From an uncultured Lachnospiraceae bacterium (GTDB lineage Bacteria > Bacillota > Clostridia > Lachnospirales > Lachnospiraceae), in the NCBI GenBank assembly GCA_910585345.1, contig CAJUDS010000005.1, positions 1-64,000 of the forward strand: a stretch of 64,000 bases of DNA, given 5' to 3'. A model generated the notes under the pieces. That model saw nothing but the letters and a program-made list of their open reading frames with translations, ran no database searches and was not told the origin of the DNA. Shown here piece by piece: positions 51,658 through 62,475 of this stretch. Both the position numbers and the translations under genes were made by a program. Every line of letters starts with the position of its first letter. The stretch's first letter is position 1.

Positions 51658-53262
51658 TTATTTTTTATGCAGGATTGCCGCTTCCACAAAACCTTTAAAA
51701 AGGGGGTGTGGGCGGTTAGGCCGCGATTTCAATTCCGGGTGGGCCTGTGTAGCCAGGAAAAATGGGTGTTCCGGCAGTTCGCACATCTCTACGATTCGTT
51801 TATCCGGAGAGAGACCGGATAATTTCATGCCGTGTTCGGTGAGAGCGCTTCGGAAGTCATTGTTGACTTCATAACGATGGCGGTGTCTTTCATGAATGGT
51901 TTCTTCCTGATATAATGCATAGGCCTTGGAAGACTTGTCGAGGACACAGGGATAAGAGCCCAGCCGCAGCGTGCCGCCAATGTTTTCCACACCGTTTTGG
52001 TCGGGCATGAGCGCGATAACGGGATGGGTTGTGGAAGCGTTCAGCTCTTCGCTGTGGGCGTCTGTATAACCGATCACATTTCTTGCAAATTCCACAATAG
52101 AAAGCTGCATGCCGAGACATAATCCCAAAAAAGGAATTTTATTTTCCCTGGCATACGTAATGGCGCTGATTTTACCTTCAATACCCCGATGGCCGAAGCC
52201 GCCCGGCACAAGAATGCCGTCCACATCAGAAAGAATGGAAGCGGCATTTTCGTTTGTAACCGTTTCAGAATCGATCCATTTGATGTTGACAGTAGCTTTC
52301 TGGGCGATGCCGCCATGCTTCAGGGCTTCTACAACGCTGATATAGGCATCATGAAGCTGGACATATTTTCCCACAAGGGCGATGGTAACTTCCTGGGTGG
52401 GAGAACGGAGGGCCTGGACCATGCTTTCCCAGTCTTTCAGGTCAGGCGGCGGACAGTCAAGACCGAGACATTCGCAGGCAACCTGCGCCAGACGCTCTTT
52501 TTCCATGGCGAGGGGCGCTTCATATAAATATTCCACATCAAGATTCTGCAGCACATATTTATTCGGAACATTGCAGAACAGGGCGATTTTATCTTTTAAT
52601 TCCTGTTCCAGCGGGTACTCGCTTCTGCAGACGATGATATCCGGCTGGATACCCATTCCCTGCAGTTCTTTGACGCTTGCCTGGGTGGGCTTCGTTTTCA
52701 TTTCCTGAGAGGCGCGCAGATAAGGAATCAGCGTTACGTGGATGAGAATAGCGTTTTCTCTTCCTGTCTCATGCTGGAACTGACGTATGGATTCCAGAAA
52801 GGGCTGGCTTTCAATATCTCCTACTGTGCCGCCCACTTCTATAATGGCAATGCGCGTTTCTTCATCCGTAAAATTGCGGTAGAAACGGCTCTTAATTTCA
52901 TTTGTAATGTGGGGGATAACCTGTACCGTGCCGCCGCCGTAATCACCATGGCGCTCTTTGTGCAGGACAGACCAGTATACCTTGCCGGTAGTTACGTTGG
53001 AATTTTTATCCAGGCTTTCGTCAATAAAACGTTCATAATGTCCCAAATCCAGATCAGTTTCCGCACCGTCGTCAGTTACAAATACTTCACCGTGCTGAAT
53101 AGGGTTCATCGTACCAGGGTCAATATTAATATAGGGATCAAATTTCTGCATGGTCACTTTATAGCCGCGGGCTTTTAGAAGTCTACCCAGAGATGCTGCG
53201 GTAATGCCTTTTCCCAAACCGGATACGACACCGCCTGTTACAAATACGTATTTTACTGGCAT
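51658..53262 (-). CDS. pyrG: CTP synthase
   Basis: A 534-residue enzyme that makes CTP from UTP, ATP and glutamine. ATG 53262 ([20 protein letters not shown]) follows GAGGAGG. The synthase half has [20 protein letters not shown] and [39 protein letters not shown]. The glutaminase half has [32 protein letters not shown] (catalytic Cys in GLCLGMQ) and, at the end, [21 protein letters not shown] His and Glu. It is divergent from ftsH. Confidence 0.97.
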   Translation of the reverse strand: MPVKYVFVTGGVVSGLGKGITAASLGRLLKARGYKVTMQKFDPYINIDPGTMNPIQHGEVFVTDDGAETDLDLGHYERFIDESLDKNSNVTTGKVYWSVLHKERHGDYGGGTVQVIPHITNEIKSRFYRNFTDEETRIAIIEVGGTVGDIESQPFLESIRQFQHETGRENAILIHVTLIPYLRASQEMKTKPTQASVKELQGMGIQPDIIVCRSEYPLEQELKDKIALFCNVPNKYVLQNLDVEYLYEAPLAMEKERLAQVACECLGLDCPPPDLKDWESMVQALRSPTQEVTIALVGKYVQLHDAYISVVEALKHGGIAQKATVNIKWIDSETVTNENAASILSDVDGILVPGGFGHRGIEGKISAITYARENKIPFLGLCLGMQLSIVEFARNVIGYTDAHSEELNASTTHPVIALMPDQNGVENIGGTLRLGSYPCVLDKSSKAYALYQEETIHERHRHRYEVNNDFRSALTEHGMKLSGLSPDKRIVEMCELPEHPFFLATQAHPELKSRPNRPHPLFKGFVEAAILHKK

Positions 53263-53391
53263 TGCAATTTCCTCCTCAATATTTATTGATTGTATCATGG
53301 ACAGAGAGAAAAAACCACTGCTTCTGTTTAAAAAGTTAAGAAATGTTTTATGCTTACGCCTATATTTAATTGTTTTTTCATCTTATGGAAC

Positions 53392-53420
53392 TTGATTTAT
53401 AACAATGCTGTCTCTATAAT
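53392..53420 (+). promoter_or_regulatory. ftsH promoter
   Basis: TTGATT (53392-53397) and the perfect TATAAT (53415-53420) with a 17-base spacer lie 43 bases before the ftsH start. Confidence 0.8.
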
Positions 53421-53463
53421 AGAAATGATAGTCTTTCACAAAATTGAAAGACAGGAGGTGTAT

Positions 53464-55608
53464 ATGGATAACGGAAGTTTTAATCAATATGGCAATGGTA
53501 ATAACGGCGGTAACGGCAACAGAGGCGGAGGCAATAATGGAAACGGCCACGGAGGACAGGGAGAGTCGGGACCGGGGCGCCAGAGTCTGTTGCTTTTGAT
53601 TGTAGCGGCTCTTGTGACGCTTGTATGTATGTCGTATTTTATGAAAATACTCAACAGCGCAACCAATAAAGAGATTCCCTATAATGAGTTTGTGGATATG
53701 GTGGAAGAGGGTCAGGTGGAAAGTGTGGAAATCGGAACGGATCAGATTACCATCAAACCAAAGCAGCCGGAGCAAAGGGAAGGATTACTGTATCAGGCGC
53801 CGACCGTCACTTACTATACCGGAAAGGTAGAGGACGACGATACACTGACACAGAGACTGCTGCAGCATGATGTAGAAGTAGTGGGGGACATTCCGGATAA
53901 TTCAAGTTTTCTGCTGTCAATTCTGCTGACATATGTACTTCCGATTGCACTGTGCTGGATTCTGCTGAGCTTTTTGTTCCGCAAGATGTCGGGCGGAGGC
54001 GGCCCTATGGGTGTTGGCAAAAGCAATGCCAAGGTATATGTACAGAAAGAAACAGGCGTAACGTTTAAGGATGTGGCGGGTGAAGATGAAGCCAAAGAAT
54101 CTTTGCAGGAAGTTGTGGATTTTCTTCACAATCCGGGACGATATGTGAAAATTGGCGCCAAACTGCCAAAGGGCGCGCTCTTAGTAGGGCCTCCCGGCAC
54201 AGGAAAAACACTGTTGGCAAAGGCTGTGGCAGGAGAAGCGCATGTGCCTTTTTTCTCGCTTACCGGTTCAGACTTTATTGAATTATATGTGGGCGTCGGT
54301 GCGTCCCGTGTCAGGGATTTGTTTAAGGAAGCGAATAAAAATGCACCCTGTATCGTATTTATAGACGAAATTGATGCGATTGGCCGAAGCCGGGATTCTA
54401 AATACGGCGGTGGAAATGAGGAGAGAGAACAGACGCTGAACCAGCTTCTTTCGGAGATGGACGGATTTGATTCTTCCAAAGGTATTTTGATTCTGGGCGC
54501 TACAAACCGCCCGGAAATTCTGGATAAGGCATTGCTCCGGCCGGGGCGTTTTGACAGGCGCATTATTGTAGACAAACCGGATCTGAAAGGGCGTGTGGAG
54601 ATATTGAAAGTGCATGCCAAAGATGTGTTGATGGATGAAAGCGTGGATTTGGACGCAATAGCGCTTGCTACCAGTGGGGCAGTAGGCTCCGATCTTGCCA
54701 ATATGATTAACGAGGCGGCTATCAACGCGGTGAAAGAGGGCAGAGGGTATGTTTGCCAGAAAGATTTGTTTAATGCGGTGGAAGTGGTACTTGTGGGAAA
54801 AGAGAAAAAAGACCGCATTATGAGTAAAGAGGAGCGTAAGATTGTCTCTTATCATGAAGTGGGGCATGCGTTGATCAGCGCCCTTCAGAAAAATTCCGAA
54901 CCTGTGCAGAAGATTACGATTGTCCCCAGAACGCTGGGCGCGCTGGGATACGTTATGCATGTGCCCGAAGAAGAGAAATATCTGAATACCCAGGCGGAAC
55001 TGCAGGATATGCTTGTCAGTCTGCTGGGCGGCCGGGCGGCGGAGGAGATCGTATTTGATACGGTGACAACGGGAGCTTCCAATGATATTGAAAAGGCGAC
55101 GAATATTGCCAGAAGTATGGTTACGCAGTATGGAATGAGTAAGAAATTTGGCCTGATCGGTCTGGAATCTGTAGAGAGCCGTTACCTTGACGGACGCACG
55201 GTAATGAATTGCGCGGATGTGACCGCGGCGGATGTGGATGCCGAGGTGATGCGGATTTTGAAAAACAGCTATAAAGAGGCGAAACGGATCTTAAAGGAAA
55301 ACCGCAAGATTATGGACCGCCTGGCGGAATTTCTGATCCAAAAGGAGACGATTACCGGCAAAGAATTTATGAAGATATTCAGAGAGGAAAAAGGCATTCC
55401 CGAACCGCCGGAGAAGGAAGCCGGTCTGAAAGAGAGCGTTGTGGTCAAAAAAGCAGACGGGCCGGAAAAAACGGACGGCGCAGGCAGTGCACAGGAAAGC
55501 GGCGGTTTTTTCGGTCAGGCGCTGCAGAACGTGCAGCTGTCGGAAGCAGAACAGCCATCGGAAGCAGAACAACCGCAGAAACCGGATAACGGCTCTGCAG
55601 AAGAATAA
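53464..55608 (+). CDS. ftsH: ATP-dependent zinc metalloprotease FtsH
   Basis: A 714-residue membrane protease. ATG 53464 (MDNGSFNQYGNGNNGGNGNR) follows ACAGGAGGTG. The first 40 residues are rich in Gly and Asn, an unusual soluble head. Spans lie at about 45-63 and 145-165 around an outer domain. AAA ATPase: GPPGTGKTLLAKAVAGEA, FIDEIDAIGR, second region of homology ATNRPEILDKALLRPGRFDRR. Zinc site: HEVGH, then a distant Asp. The C-terminal tail is acidic with a short repeat (SEAEQPSEAEQP). It degrades misfolded membrane and regulatory proteins. Confidence 0.97.
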   Translation: MDNGSFNQYGNGNNGGNGNRGGGNNGNGHGGQGESGPGRQSLLLLIVAALVTLVCMSYFMKILNSATNKEIPYNEFVDMVEEGQVESVEIGTDQITIKPKQPEQREGLLYQAPTVTYYTGKVEDDDTLTQRLLQHDVEVVGDIPDNSSFLLSILLTYVLPIALCWILLSFLFRKMSGGGGPMGVGKSNAKVYVQKETGVTFKDVAGEDEAKESLQEVVDFLHNPGRYVKIGAKLPKGALLVGPPGTGKTLLAKAVAGEAHVPFFSLTGSDFIELYVGVGASRVRDLFKEANKNAPCIVFIDEIDAIGRSRDSKYGGGNEEREQTLNQLLSEMDGFDSSKGILILGATNRPEILDKALLRPGRFDRRIIVDKPDLKGRVEILKVHAKDVLMDESVDLDAIALATSGAVGSDLANMINEAAINAVKEGRGYVCQKDLFNAVEVVLVGKEKKDRIMSKEERKIVSYHEVGHALISALQKNSEPVQKITIVPRTLGALGYVMHVPEEEKYLNTQAELQDMLVSLLGGRAAEEIVFDTVTTGASNDIEKATNIARSMVTQYGMSKKFGLIGLESVESRYLDGRTVMNCADVTAADVDAEVMRILKNSYKEAKRILKENRKIMDRLAEFLIQKETITGKEFMKIFREEKGIPEPPEKEAGLKESVVVKKADGPEKTDGAGSAQESGGFFGQALQNVQLSEAEQPSEAEQPQKPDNGSAEE

Positions 55609-55615
55609 AATAACC

Positions 55616-55648
55616 AACTGCTGCACAGCATTGCCGGGCAGCAGTTTT
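55616..55648 (+). terminator. Terminator between ftsH and uvrC
   Basis: AACTGCTGC (55616-55624) and GCAGCAGTT (55638-55646) pair exactly over a 13-base loop, followed by TT. The uvrC start lies 20 bases on, so it may let some read-through pass. Confidence 0.75.
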
Positions 55649-55667
55649 CGTGTGCAGAGGATTCTAT

Positions 55668-57533
55668 ATGTTTCAGATTGAGGAAGAGTTGAAAAAACTG
55701 CCGAAGCAGCCGGGCGTCTATATTATGCATGATATACACGATACCATTCTGTATGTAGGAAAAGCTGTGAACCTGCGCAGCCGTGTCCGGTCGTATTTCC
55801 GTCCCAATATCGGAAGAGGACCGCAGATTGACAAGATGGTAAGCCTGATTGACCATTTTGAATATATTGTGACGGATTCCGAGCTGGAAGCGCTGGTGCT
55901 GGAAAATAATCTGATCAAAGAACATAGTCCCAAGTATAACACGCTGCTTAAGGACGACAAAACATATCCGTACATTAAAGTCACTTTGGGAGAGACTTAT
56001 CCGCGCATTTTGTTTTCCAGAGAAATGAAAAAGGATAAATCCAGATATTTCGGCCCTTATACAAGTGCGGCATCGGTAAAGGACACGATTGAACTGATTA
56101 ATAAATTGTATCGGCTGCGTACCTGTAATAAGAAATTTCCCAGAGATTTCGGGACGGAGAGGCCCTGCCTGAATCATCACATTGGCCGTTGCATGGCGCC
56201 CTGCCAGGGGACTGTATCCGAAGAAATGTATGGGGAGCAGCTGGGTAAAGCGCTGGATTTTCTAAGTGGAAATTATAATGCAATTCTGAAAGAACTGGAA
56301 ACAAAAATGACAGAAGCGTCAGAAAGTCTGAATTTTGAAGAAGCCATATCGTATAGGGAGCTTTTGCAGAGTGTCAGATCGGTTGCCCAGAAACAGAAGA
56401 TTACGGATACGGATGGAGAGGACAAGGACATCATTGCATTGGCGAAAGAAGATGCGGATGCGGTGGTACAGGTTTTTTTTGTCAGAGGCGGCAGACTGAT
56501 TGGCCGGGAACATTTTTATATGATGCATGTATCAGACAATACAGGAGCGGAAATCATAGAAAGTTTTGTGAAACAATTTTATTCAGGTACGCCTTTTATT
56601 CCGCGTGAATTGATGCTGCAGGAAGAAATTGAAGAAGGGCGAATGATAGAAACATGGCTGAGCGAAAGAAAGGGAAGCCGTGTCTATATCAGAGTACCCA
56701 AAATCGGTACGAAGGAAAAATTGGTAGAACTGGCGGCGCAAAACGCGGCCCTGGTGTTGCGTCAGGATAAAGAACGGATCAAACGGGAAGAAGGCAGGAC
56801 GATAGGCGCAGTGAAGGAGATTGCATATCTGCTTGGTCTGCCAGGTATCAGCCGCATGGAAGCATTTGATATTTCCAATATCAGTGGATTTGAGAATGTA
56901 GGCTCGATGGTGGTATATGAAAAGGGAAAAGCCAAGCGGAGCGATTACCGAAAGTTTAAAATACGCTCTGTCAGCGGCCCTGATGATTATGCATGTATGC
57001 GTGAGGTATTGGAACGAAGATTTCTGCATGGAATGCAGGAGTCTTCAAGGCGCAGGGAAAAAAATCTTGATCAGGAACTGGGCAGCTTTACAAAATTTCC
57101 TGATCTCCTGTTGATGGACGGCGGAAAGGGGCAGGTTAATATTGCTTTGGAAGTGTTGGCGGAAATGGGACTTTCGATACCGGTATGCGGTATGGTGAAG
57201 GATGATAATCATCGTACAAGGGGGTTGTATTATAATAATGAAGAAATACCGATTGATCACAGATCGGAGGGATTTAAGCTGATTACCAGAATCCAGGATG
57301 AAGCCCACCGCTTTGCCATCGAATATCATCGTTCTCTGCGCAGTAAAAGCCAGGTGAAGAGTGTGCTGGATGATATACCGGGTGTTGGTCCGGCCAGAAG
57401 AAAGGCGTTGATGCGGCATTTCCGTTCATTGGAAGAGATACGCAGCGCCAGCGTGGAAGAACTTTGTCTGATACCGGAAATAAACGAGCGCTGCAGTAGG
57501 GAAATCTACAAATTTTTCCATGAGAAAAATTGA
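55668..57533 (+). CDS. uvrC: Excinuclease ABC subunit C
   Basis: A 621-residue nucleotide excision repair nuclease. ATG 55668 ([20 protein letters not shown]) follows GAGG. Order: GIY-YIG nuclease ([30 protein letters not shown]), Cys cluster region, UVR motif ([17 protein letters not shown]), RNase H-like domain ([38 protein letters not shown]) and C-terminal helix-hairpin-helix ([19 protein letters not shown]). It cuts both sides of the lesion with UvrB. Confidence 0.97.
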   Translation: MFQIEEELKKLPKQPGVYIMHDIHDTILYVGKAVNLRSRVRSYFRPNIGRGPQIDKMVSLIDHFEYIVTDSELEALVLENNLIKEHSPKYNTLLKDDKTYPYIKVTLGETYPRILFSREMKKDKSRYFGPYTSAASVKDTIELINKLYRLRTCNKKFPRDFGTERPCLNHHIGRCMAPCQGTVSEEMYGEQLGKALDFLSGNYNAILKELETKMTEASESLNFEEAISYRELLQSVRSVAQKQKITDTDGEDKDIIALAKEDADAVVQVFFVRGGRLIGREHFYMMHVSDNTGAEIIESFVKQFYSGTPFIPRELMLQEEIEEGRMIETWLSERKGSRVYIRVPKIGTKEKLVELAAQNAALVLRQDKERIKREEGRTIGAVKEIAYLLGLPGISRMEAFDISNISGFENVGSMVVYEKGKAKRSDYRKFKIRSVSGPDDYACMREVLERRFLHGMQESSRRREKNLDQELGSFTKFPDLLLMDGGKGQVNIALEVLAEMGLSIPVCGMVKDDNHRTRGLYYNNEEIPIDHRSEGFKLITRIQDEAHRFAIEYHRSLRSKSQVKSVLDDIPGVGPARRKALMRHFRSLEEIRSASVEELCLIPEINERCSREIYKFFHEKN

Positions 57534-57652
57534 TAAGAATTGGGGTTTATGTTACACTAAAAATAATGAGTTCGTGAGAGAAAAAAACCCTGCGGCAAGC
57601 TGACATTGCGGCGCTGTCTGCAGGAATAAACAGAAGGATAGGGGTATAAGAT

Positions 57653-58591
57653 ATGTCAGTTGTAAAATTATCGATGATTATTGAAAAAATGAAATTGGAA
57701 AATCTGACTCCGGAAATCGATATCAAAGGAATCAAAATTACCCAGCCTGATATTAACAGGCCGGCGCTTCAGTTGGCGGGGTATTTTGAACATTTTGAAG
57801 CGACGCGACTGCAAATTATCGGATTTGTAGAATATACGTATATGGCAAGCCTGAGCGAAGAAACAAAGATGGAAATTTACACGAAGTTTTTGACCTGTGA
57901 TATTCCGGGCATTGTCTTTTGTCGTGAGTTGCAGCCGGACGAATTATTCAAAAAACTGGCAATTGAAAACAATGTCCCTTTGTTAATGACAAAGAAGGCA
58001 ACTTCTGCTTTCACGGCAGAGATTATCCGCTGGCTGAACGTAAAGCTGGCACCATGTATTTCGGTACACGGCGTATTGGTTGATGTATATGGAGAAGGCG
58101 TTTTGATCACAGGAGAAAGCGGTATTGGGAAATCAGAGGCGGCTTTGGAACTGATTAAGAGAGGGCACCGTCTTGTAACCGATGATGTGGTGGAGCTGCG
58201 TAAGGTGAGCGACGATACGCTGATTGGCAGCGCGCCGGATATTACAAAACATTTTATTGAGCTGCGCGGTATCGGCATTGTGGACGTAAAGGTTTTGTTC
58301 GGTGTAGCCAGCGTCAAAGATACACAGTCTATTGATTTGGTAATCAAGCTTGAAGAGTGGGATAAAGATAAAGAATACGACAGACTGGGTCTTGAGGAAG
58401 AATATACGGAATATCTCGGCAAGAAAATTGTATGCCATAGTATTCCCATCCGGCCAGGACGTAATCTGGCGATCATCTGTGAATCGGCGGCCATCAACCA
58501 CCGTCAGAAGAAGATGGGGTATAATGCGGCGCAGGAACTTTATACGAGGGTGCAGAATTCTCTGGCGAAGAGAAGGCAGGAAGAAGAATAA
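57653..58591 (+). CDS. hprK: HPr kinase/phosphorylase
   Basis: A 312-residue enzyme that adds or removes phosphate on Ser46 of HPr-type proteins under control of fructose bisphosphate, the key switch of carbon catabolite repression in Firmicutes. P-loop GESGIGKS at 154-161, His140 in SVHGVLVDVYG, and the DD pair (177-178) in RLVTDDVVELR; the signature IELRGIGIVDVKVLFGVASV follows. Its likely target here is the HPr-like protein at 62472, which keeps Ser46. It leads the row hprK, glucokinase, murB, rapZ, whiA, HPr. Confidence 0.96.
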   Translation: MSVVKLSMIIEKMKLENLTPEIDIKGIKITQPDINRPALQLAGYFEHFEATRLQIIGFVEYTYMASLSEETKMEIYTKFLTCDIPGIVFCRELQPDELFKKLAIENNVPLLMTKKATSAFTAEIIRWLNVKLAPCISVHGVLVDVYGEGVLITGESGIGKSEAALELIKRGHRLVTDDVVELRKVSDDTLIGSAPDITKHFIELRGIGIVDVKVLFGVASVKDTQSIDLVIKLEEWDKDKEYDRLGLEEEYTEYLGKKIVCHSIPIRPGRNLAIICESAAINHRQKKMGYNAAQELYTRVQNSLAKRRQEEE

Positions 58592-58629
58592 GGAGAAAAA
58601 TAAATTTCACCATCAGGGGGATACGGCAT

Positions 58630-59565
58630 ATGAAAAAGTATTGTTTTGGAGTAGACGTGGGCGGCACGACAGTAAAAATCGGATTGTTTGACAAGACGGG
58701 ATTGGTTTTGGATAAATGGGAGATTGCGACAAGAACACAGGACGGCGGCAAATGGATACTGCCGGATATCGCGCAGTCTCTTCAGCAAAAACTGGACGAA
58801 AAAGGCATTGCGAAAGAAGATATGGCAGGCGTCGGCATCGGCGCGCCCGGCCCGATCGATAAAGACGGCGTTGTACATGAAGCAGTGAACCTGGGATGGG
58901 GTGTGTTCAGCATCAAGGACACACTGGAAGAATTGTGCGCTCTTCCTGTCCGTGCAGGCAATGATGCCAATGTAGCGGCGCTGGGAGAGATGTGGAAAGG
59001 CGGCGGACAGGGATATCGGAATCTGGTGCTTGTTACGCTTGGCACAGGCGTTGGCGGCGGCATTATAATTAATGGGGAAATTCTGAGCGGAGCGAGTGGA
59101 GCCGGTGGGGAAATAGGGCATATTCATATACAGGATGAGGAAGAGGACGCCTGCGGATGTGGAAATCATGGGTGCCTGGAGCAGTATGCTTCCGCTACAG
59201 GAATCGTAAGACTGGCAAACCGCAGACTGCGTAGAACGGAGGAAGATTCGGTTCTGCGTCAGGGGGAAGTATCTGCCAAATCCGTATTCGACGCAGTAAA
59301 AGCAGGAGATAATCTGGCAGTACAGATTGCGGAAGAGTTTGGAGAATATCTTGGAAAAGGGCTGGCAGCTATTGCCGGGGTGGTAAATCCGGAAGCGTTT
59401 GTTATCGGCGGAGGAGTGTCGAAAGCAGGAGATATTTTGTTTTCTTATATTGAAAAAAATTATCGGAAATATGTATTTCATGGCAGTCGTGACGTTAAGT
59501 TTGAGCTTGCGACACTCGGGAATGACGCAGGCATATACGGCGCTGCGAAACTGATACTTGCATGA
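58630..59565 (+). CDS. glcK: ROK family glucokinase
   Basis: A 311-residue sugar kinase. ATP site GVDVGGTTVKIGLFD (8-21), GAPGPID, GNDANVAALGE, TLGTGVGGGIIING, and the ROK zinc motif CGCGNHGCLEQYASA (Cys175, 177, 182; His164 in GEIGHIHIQD). The last block is GGGVSKAGDIL. It phosphorylates glucose freed by the sugar operons. It lies 38 bases after hprK, a sensible pairing since HprK responds to glycolytic intermediates. Confidence 0.94.
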   Translation: MKKYCFGVDVGGTTVKIGLFDKTGLVLDKWEIATRTQDGGKWILPDIAQSLQQKLDEKGIAKEDMAGVGIGAPGPIDKDGVVHEAVNLGWGVFSIKDTLEELCALPVRAGNDANVAALGEMWKGGGQGYRNLVLVTLGTGVGGGIIINGEILSGASGAGGEIGHIHIQDEEEDACGCGNHGCLEQYASATGIVRLANRRLRRTEEDSVLRQGEVSAKSVFDAVKAGDNLAVQIAEEFGEYLGKGLAAIAGVVNPEAFVIGGGVSKAGDILFSYIEKNYRKYVFHGSRDVKFELATLGNDAGIYGAAKLILA

Positions 59566-59680
59566 TAGGTCCGCGTGTGTGGCGATTGTATAAAAGCAGT
59601 GAAGATATACAGGAAAATGCGGCGTTGTGGCATAAAAACAGGAAAGCGGCATATGCTGAAGAAAAACATAGGTGATAACA

Positions 59681-60601
59681 GTGAATCAGGCATTAAGAGA
59701 ATATATGGCATCTATTTTGCCGGCAGAGAATATAAAGTTTGAAGAACCGATGTGCAGACATACCAGTTTTCGTACAGGCGGCAAAGCTGCCTGTCTGGTA
59801 CAGATAGAGGATGTGAGACAACTCCGACTGCTGCTGTCTTATCTGCGCAAGACTGAAAATCAGTTTTTTATTTTGGGAAACGGAACAAATCTCCTTGTCA
59901 GCGATCGCGGCTATGACGGCGTCATTATCCAGATCGGAAGCGGGATGAGCGATATCAAGGTAGAGCAGGAGCGGATATGCGTACAGGCGGGTGCGCTTCT
60001 TTCCCAAACAGCCAGAAGAGCTATGGAAGAGGGGCTGGCAGGTATGGAGTTTGCTTCAGGAATCCCGGGAAGCATTGGCGGCGGAATTGTGATGAATGCC
60101 GGCGCTTACGGCGGAGAAATGAGACAGATCGTAGAAAGCGTTACCGTACTGAATGCGGATGGAGAAGAAATGGAGCTGGACTGCGATACGATGGAGTTTG
60201 GCTATCGGACCAGTGTGATAAGAAACAGACCTTTTATTGTGACACAGGCAGTATTGAAACTTGTAAAGGGAGAAAAGGAAGAGATCCGCATCAAAATGGA
60301 GGAGTTTGCAGTCAGGCGGCGTGCGAAACAGCCATTGGAATATCCAAGCGCCGGAAGCGCCTTTAAACGTCCGGAGGGCTACTTTGCCGGAAAACTGATT
60401 ATGGACAGTGGATTGCGGGGATACCGGGTAGGAGGCGCCCAGGTGTCGGAGAAGCATTGCGGTTTTATCATTAACACGGGTAATGCAACATCAGAAGATA
60501 TCGCGGAGTTGATGACAGAGGTACAGGAACGGGTCAAAGAAAGATTCGGTGTCCTATTGGAACCGGAGATTGTCAGACTTGGAAATTTTAGCGGCATTTA
60601 A
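59681..60601 (+). CDS. murB: UDP-N-acetylenolpyruvoylglucosamine reductase
   Basis: A 306-residue FAD enzyme making UDP-MurNAc for peptidoglycan. The GTG at 59681 has AGGTGATAACA in front; the GTG at 59672 sits inside that site and is less likely. FAD domain: TSFRTGGKAACLVQIED, ILGNGTNLLVSDRGYDGVII, GMEFASGIPGSIGGGIVMNAGAYGGEM. Catalytic region GSAFKRPEGYFAGKLIMDSGLRGYRVGGAQVSEKHCGFIIN and the final LEPEIVRLG. It is type IIb in layout. rapZ follows by 56 bases. Confidence 0.96.
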   Translation: MNQALREYMASILPAENIKFEEPMCRHTSFRTGGKAACLVQIEDVRQLRLLLSYLRKTENQFFILGNGTNLLVSDRGYDGVIIQIGSGMSDIKVEQERICVQAGALLSQTARRAMEEGLAGMEFASGIPGSIGGGIVMNAGAYGGEMRQIVESVTVLNADGEEMELDCDTMEFGYRTSVIRNRPFIVTQAVLKLVKGEKEEIRIKMEEFAVRRRAKQPLEYPSAGSAFKRPEGYFAGKLIMDSGLRGYRVGGAQVSEKHCGFIINTGNATSEDIAELMTEVQERVKERFGVLLEPEIVRLGNFSGI

Positions 60602-60657
60602 ACCTGGCTGAACAGTCAAAGACAACCGTGCAGCGGAATTGAAGGAAGTGACGGTAG

Positions 60658-61527
60658 ATGAGATTTGTCATAGTGACGGGGATGAGCGGCGGCGGAAAAA
60701 GAACAGCGCTCAAAATGCTGGAAGATATTGGATTTTTCTGTGTGGATAATCTGCCGATTCCGTTGTTGGAAAAATTTGTGGAATTGATTGCGGTGCCGAA
60801 TAAGGAGATTTCAAAGGTGGCGCTTGGACTGGATGTACGGGCCGACCAGTCCTTTGCTGATGTGGGAGAAAGATTTGAAAATCTGCAGAAGAATGGTTAT
60901 AAGTTTGAGATTCTGTTTATGGAGGCAAGTGATGCCGTGCTGGTAAGGCGCTATAAAGAAAGCCGGAGGATGCACCCGCTGGCTTCTTATAAAGGCGGAA
61001 GAGTGGAAGATGGAATCAGGCGGGAAAGAAGAGTACTGGAGAGCATGAAACGAAAAGCAGATTATGTCATTGATACCTCTAATCTGCTGACAAGAGAGCT
61101 GAAAGAAGAGCTTGACCGTATTTTTGTACAAAATGAAGAATATAATAGTCTCATGGTAACAGTCATGTCTTTTGGTTTCAAAAATGGGATACCATCTGAT
61201 GCGGATTTGGTATTTGATGTCAGATTTCTTCCCAATCCTTTCTATATTGAAGAACTGAAACATCAGACAGGCAATGATATTCCTGTGCAGGAGTATGTGA
61301 TGGGGTTTCCGGAGGCAGAGCAGTTCATTGCAAAGCTTACGGACATGCTTTTGTTCTTAATTCCTAACTATGTAAAAGAAGGCAAATACCAACTTATTAT
61401 TGGCATAGGTTGTACGGGAGGCAAGCACAGGAGTGTGACGCTGGCAAATAAACTGTATGAAAGGCTGAAAAATCAGGGCAATTATGGATTGACCATTCAG
61501 CACAGAGATATTAAGAATGGAATATAG
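60658..61527 (+). CDS. rapZ: RapZ/YvcJ nucleotide-binding protein with altered P-loop
   Basis: A 289-residue protein. In E. coli RapZ guides small RNA decay for glmS; in Bacillus YvcJ binds GTP and affects competence and growth. The N-terminal ATPase fold has TGMSGGGKRTALKMLEDIGFFCVDNLPIP: the Walker A Lys14 is followed by Arg15 where Ser or Thr normally sits. DVRADQSFAD and LVRRYKESRRMHPL follow. The C-terminal domain is intact (FDVRFLPNPFYIEELKHQTGND, IGIGCTGGKHRSVTLANKL). whiA starts nine bases after it. In Bacillus yvcK lies between these; here it is absent. Confidence 0.94.
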   Translation: MRFVIVTGMSGGGKRTALKMLEDIGFFCVDNLPIPLLEKFVELIAVPNKEISKVALGLDVRADQSFADVGERFENLQKNGYKFEILFMEASDAVLVRRYKESRRMHPLASYKGGRVEDGIRRERRVLESMKRKADYVIDTSNLLTRELKEELDRIFVQNEEYNSLMVTVMSFGFKNGIPSDADLVFDVRFLPNPFYIEELKHQTGNDIPVQEYVMGFPEAEQFIAKLTDMLLFLIPNYVKEGKYQLIIGIGCTGGKHRSVTLANKLYERLKNQGNYGLTIQHRDIKNGI

Positions 61528-61536
61528 GAGCTTAAC

Positions 61537-62475
61537 ATGTCTTTTTCCAGTGAAGTGAAAAGGGAGCTGGCAGAGCACATCAGTTCTTCGAGACATTGTC
61601 AGATAGCGGAGATGGCGGCCATATGCTGTTATAATGGCAGGATAGGCTTTGATGAAAAAGGAAATATCGTGTTTTCCGTTCAGACTGAAAATGAACAGGT
61701 AATCAGAAAATGCTTTACATTGTTAAAGAAATCATTTAATATAGGAACGAATGTTGTAAAAATAGGGAACTGTTGTTTAAAAATAGAGGAAAAAGAACAG
61801 GTAAAAAAGCTGTTGCAGACATTGAAGATTATGGAAACATCCGGGGAGATCATCCGGCGGACAGATACTGTGAATCCGCTTCTTGTTAAAAATGCCTGTT
61901 GCAGGCGTGCATTTTTACGCGGCGCTTATCTGGCGATTGGTTCCATGAGCGATCCTGAGAAAAGTTATCATTTGGAGTTTGTATGCGGCACAGAAACGCA
62001 GGCGCTGCAGCTGCAGGAAATTATCAACGATTTTGAAATAGAGTGCAGAATTATTATAAGAAAAAAACATCATGTAGTATATATGAAAGAGGGTTCCGGT
62101 ATCGTAGATTTGCTGAATGTCACAGGAGCCCATGTCTCATTAATGAATCTGGAAAATCTGCGTATTGTAAAAGAAATGCGTAATTCCATTAATAGAAGGG
62201 TCAATTGTGAAGCAGCGAATATCACAAAGACAGTCAATGCTTCTTCCAAACAGGTAGAAGATATTATGTTAATTCAAAATGCCATAGGGCTGAAAGAGCT
62301 GCAGGCCGGTTTACGTGAAGTTGCGGAAATTCGCTTGGAATATCCGGATGCCAGCTTAAAAGAGTTGGGACAATATCTGAATCCGCCGGTTGGAAAATCC
62401 GGTGTAAACCATAGATTGCGGAAATTAAGTGAGATTGCGGAGAAAATCCGGGATAATAAGGAGGAGAAGTTATGA
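61537..62475 (+). CDS. whiA: DNA-binding protein WhiA
   Basis: A 312-residue protein with a LAGLIDADG-like N-terminal domain (MSFSSEVKRELAEHISSSRHCQIAEMAAICCYNGRI, RAFLRGAYLAIGSMSDPEKSYHLEF) and a C-terminal helix-turn-helix domain (ANITKTVNASSKQVEDIMLIQ, YPDASLKELGQYLNPPVGKSGVNHRLRKL). WhiA controls sporulation in actinomycetes and acts in cell division and chromosome handling in Bacillus. Its stop overlaps the start of the HPr gene by four bases. Confidence 0.96.
   Translation: MSFSSEVKRELAEHISSSRHCQIAEMAAICCYNGRIGFDEKGNIVFSVQTENEQVIRKCFTLLKKSFNIGTNVVKIGNCCLKIEEKEQVKKLLQTLKIMETSGEIIRRTDTVNPLLVKNACCRRAFLRGAYLAIGSMSDPEKSYHLEFVCGTETQALQLQEIINDFEIECRIIIRKKHHVVYMKEGSGIVDLLNVTGAHVSLMNLENLRIVKEMRNSINRRVNCEAANITKTVNASSKQVEDIMLIQNAIGLKELQAGLREVAEIRLEYPDASLKELGQYLNPPVGKSGVNHRLRKLSEIAEKIRDNKEEKL

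Noticed and set aside
51489..51689. Minus frame of 66 codons after pyrG
   Set aside because: It overlaps the pyrG end, a perfect palindrome and the terminator region, and has no clear start site.
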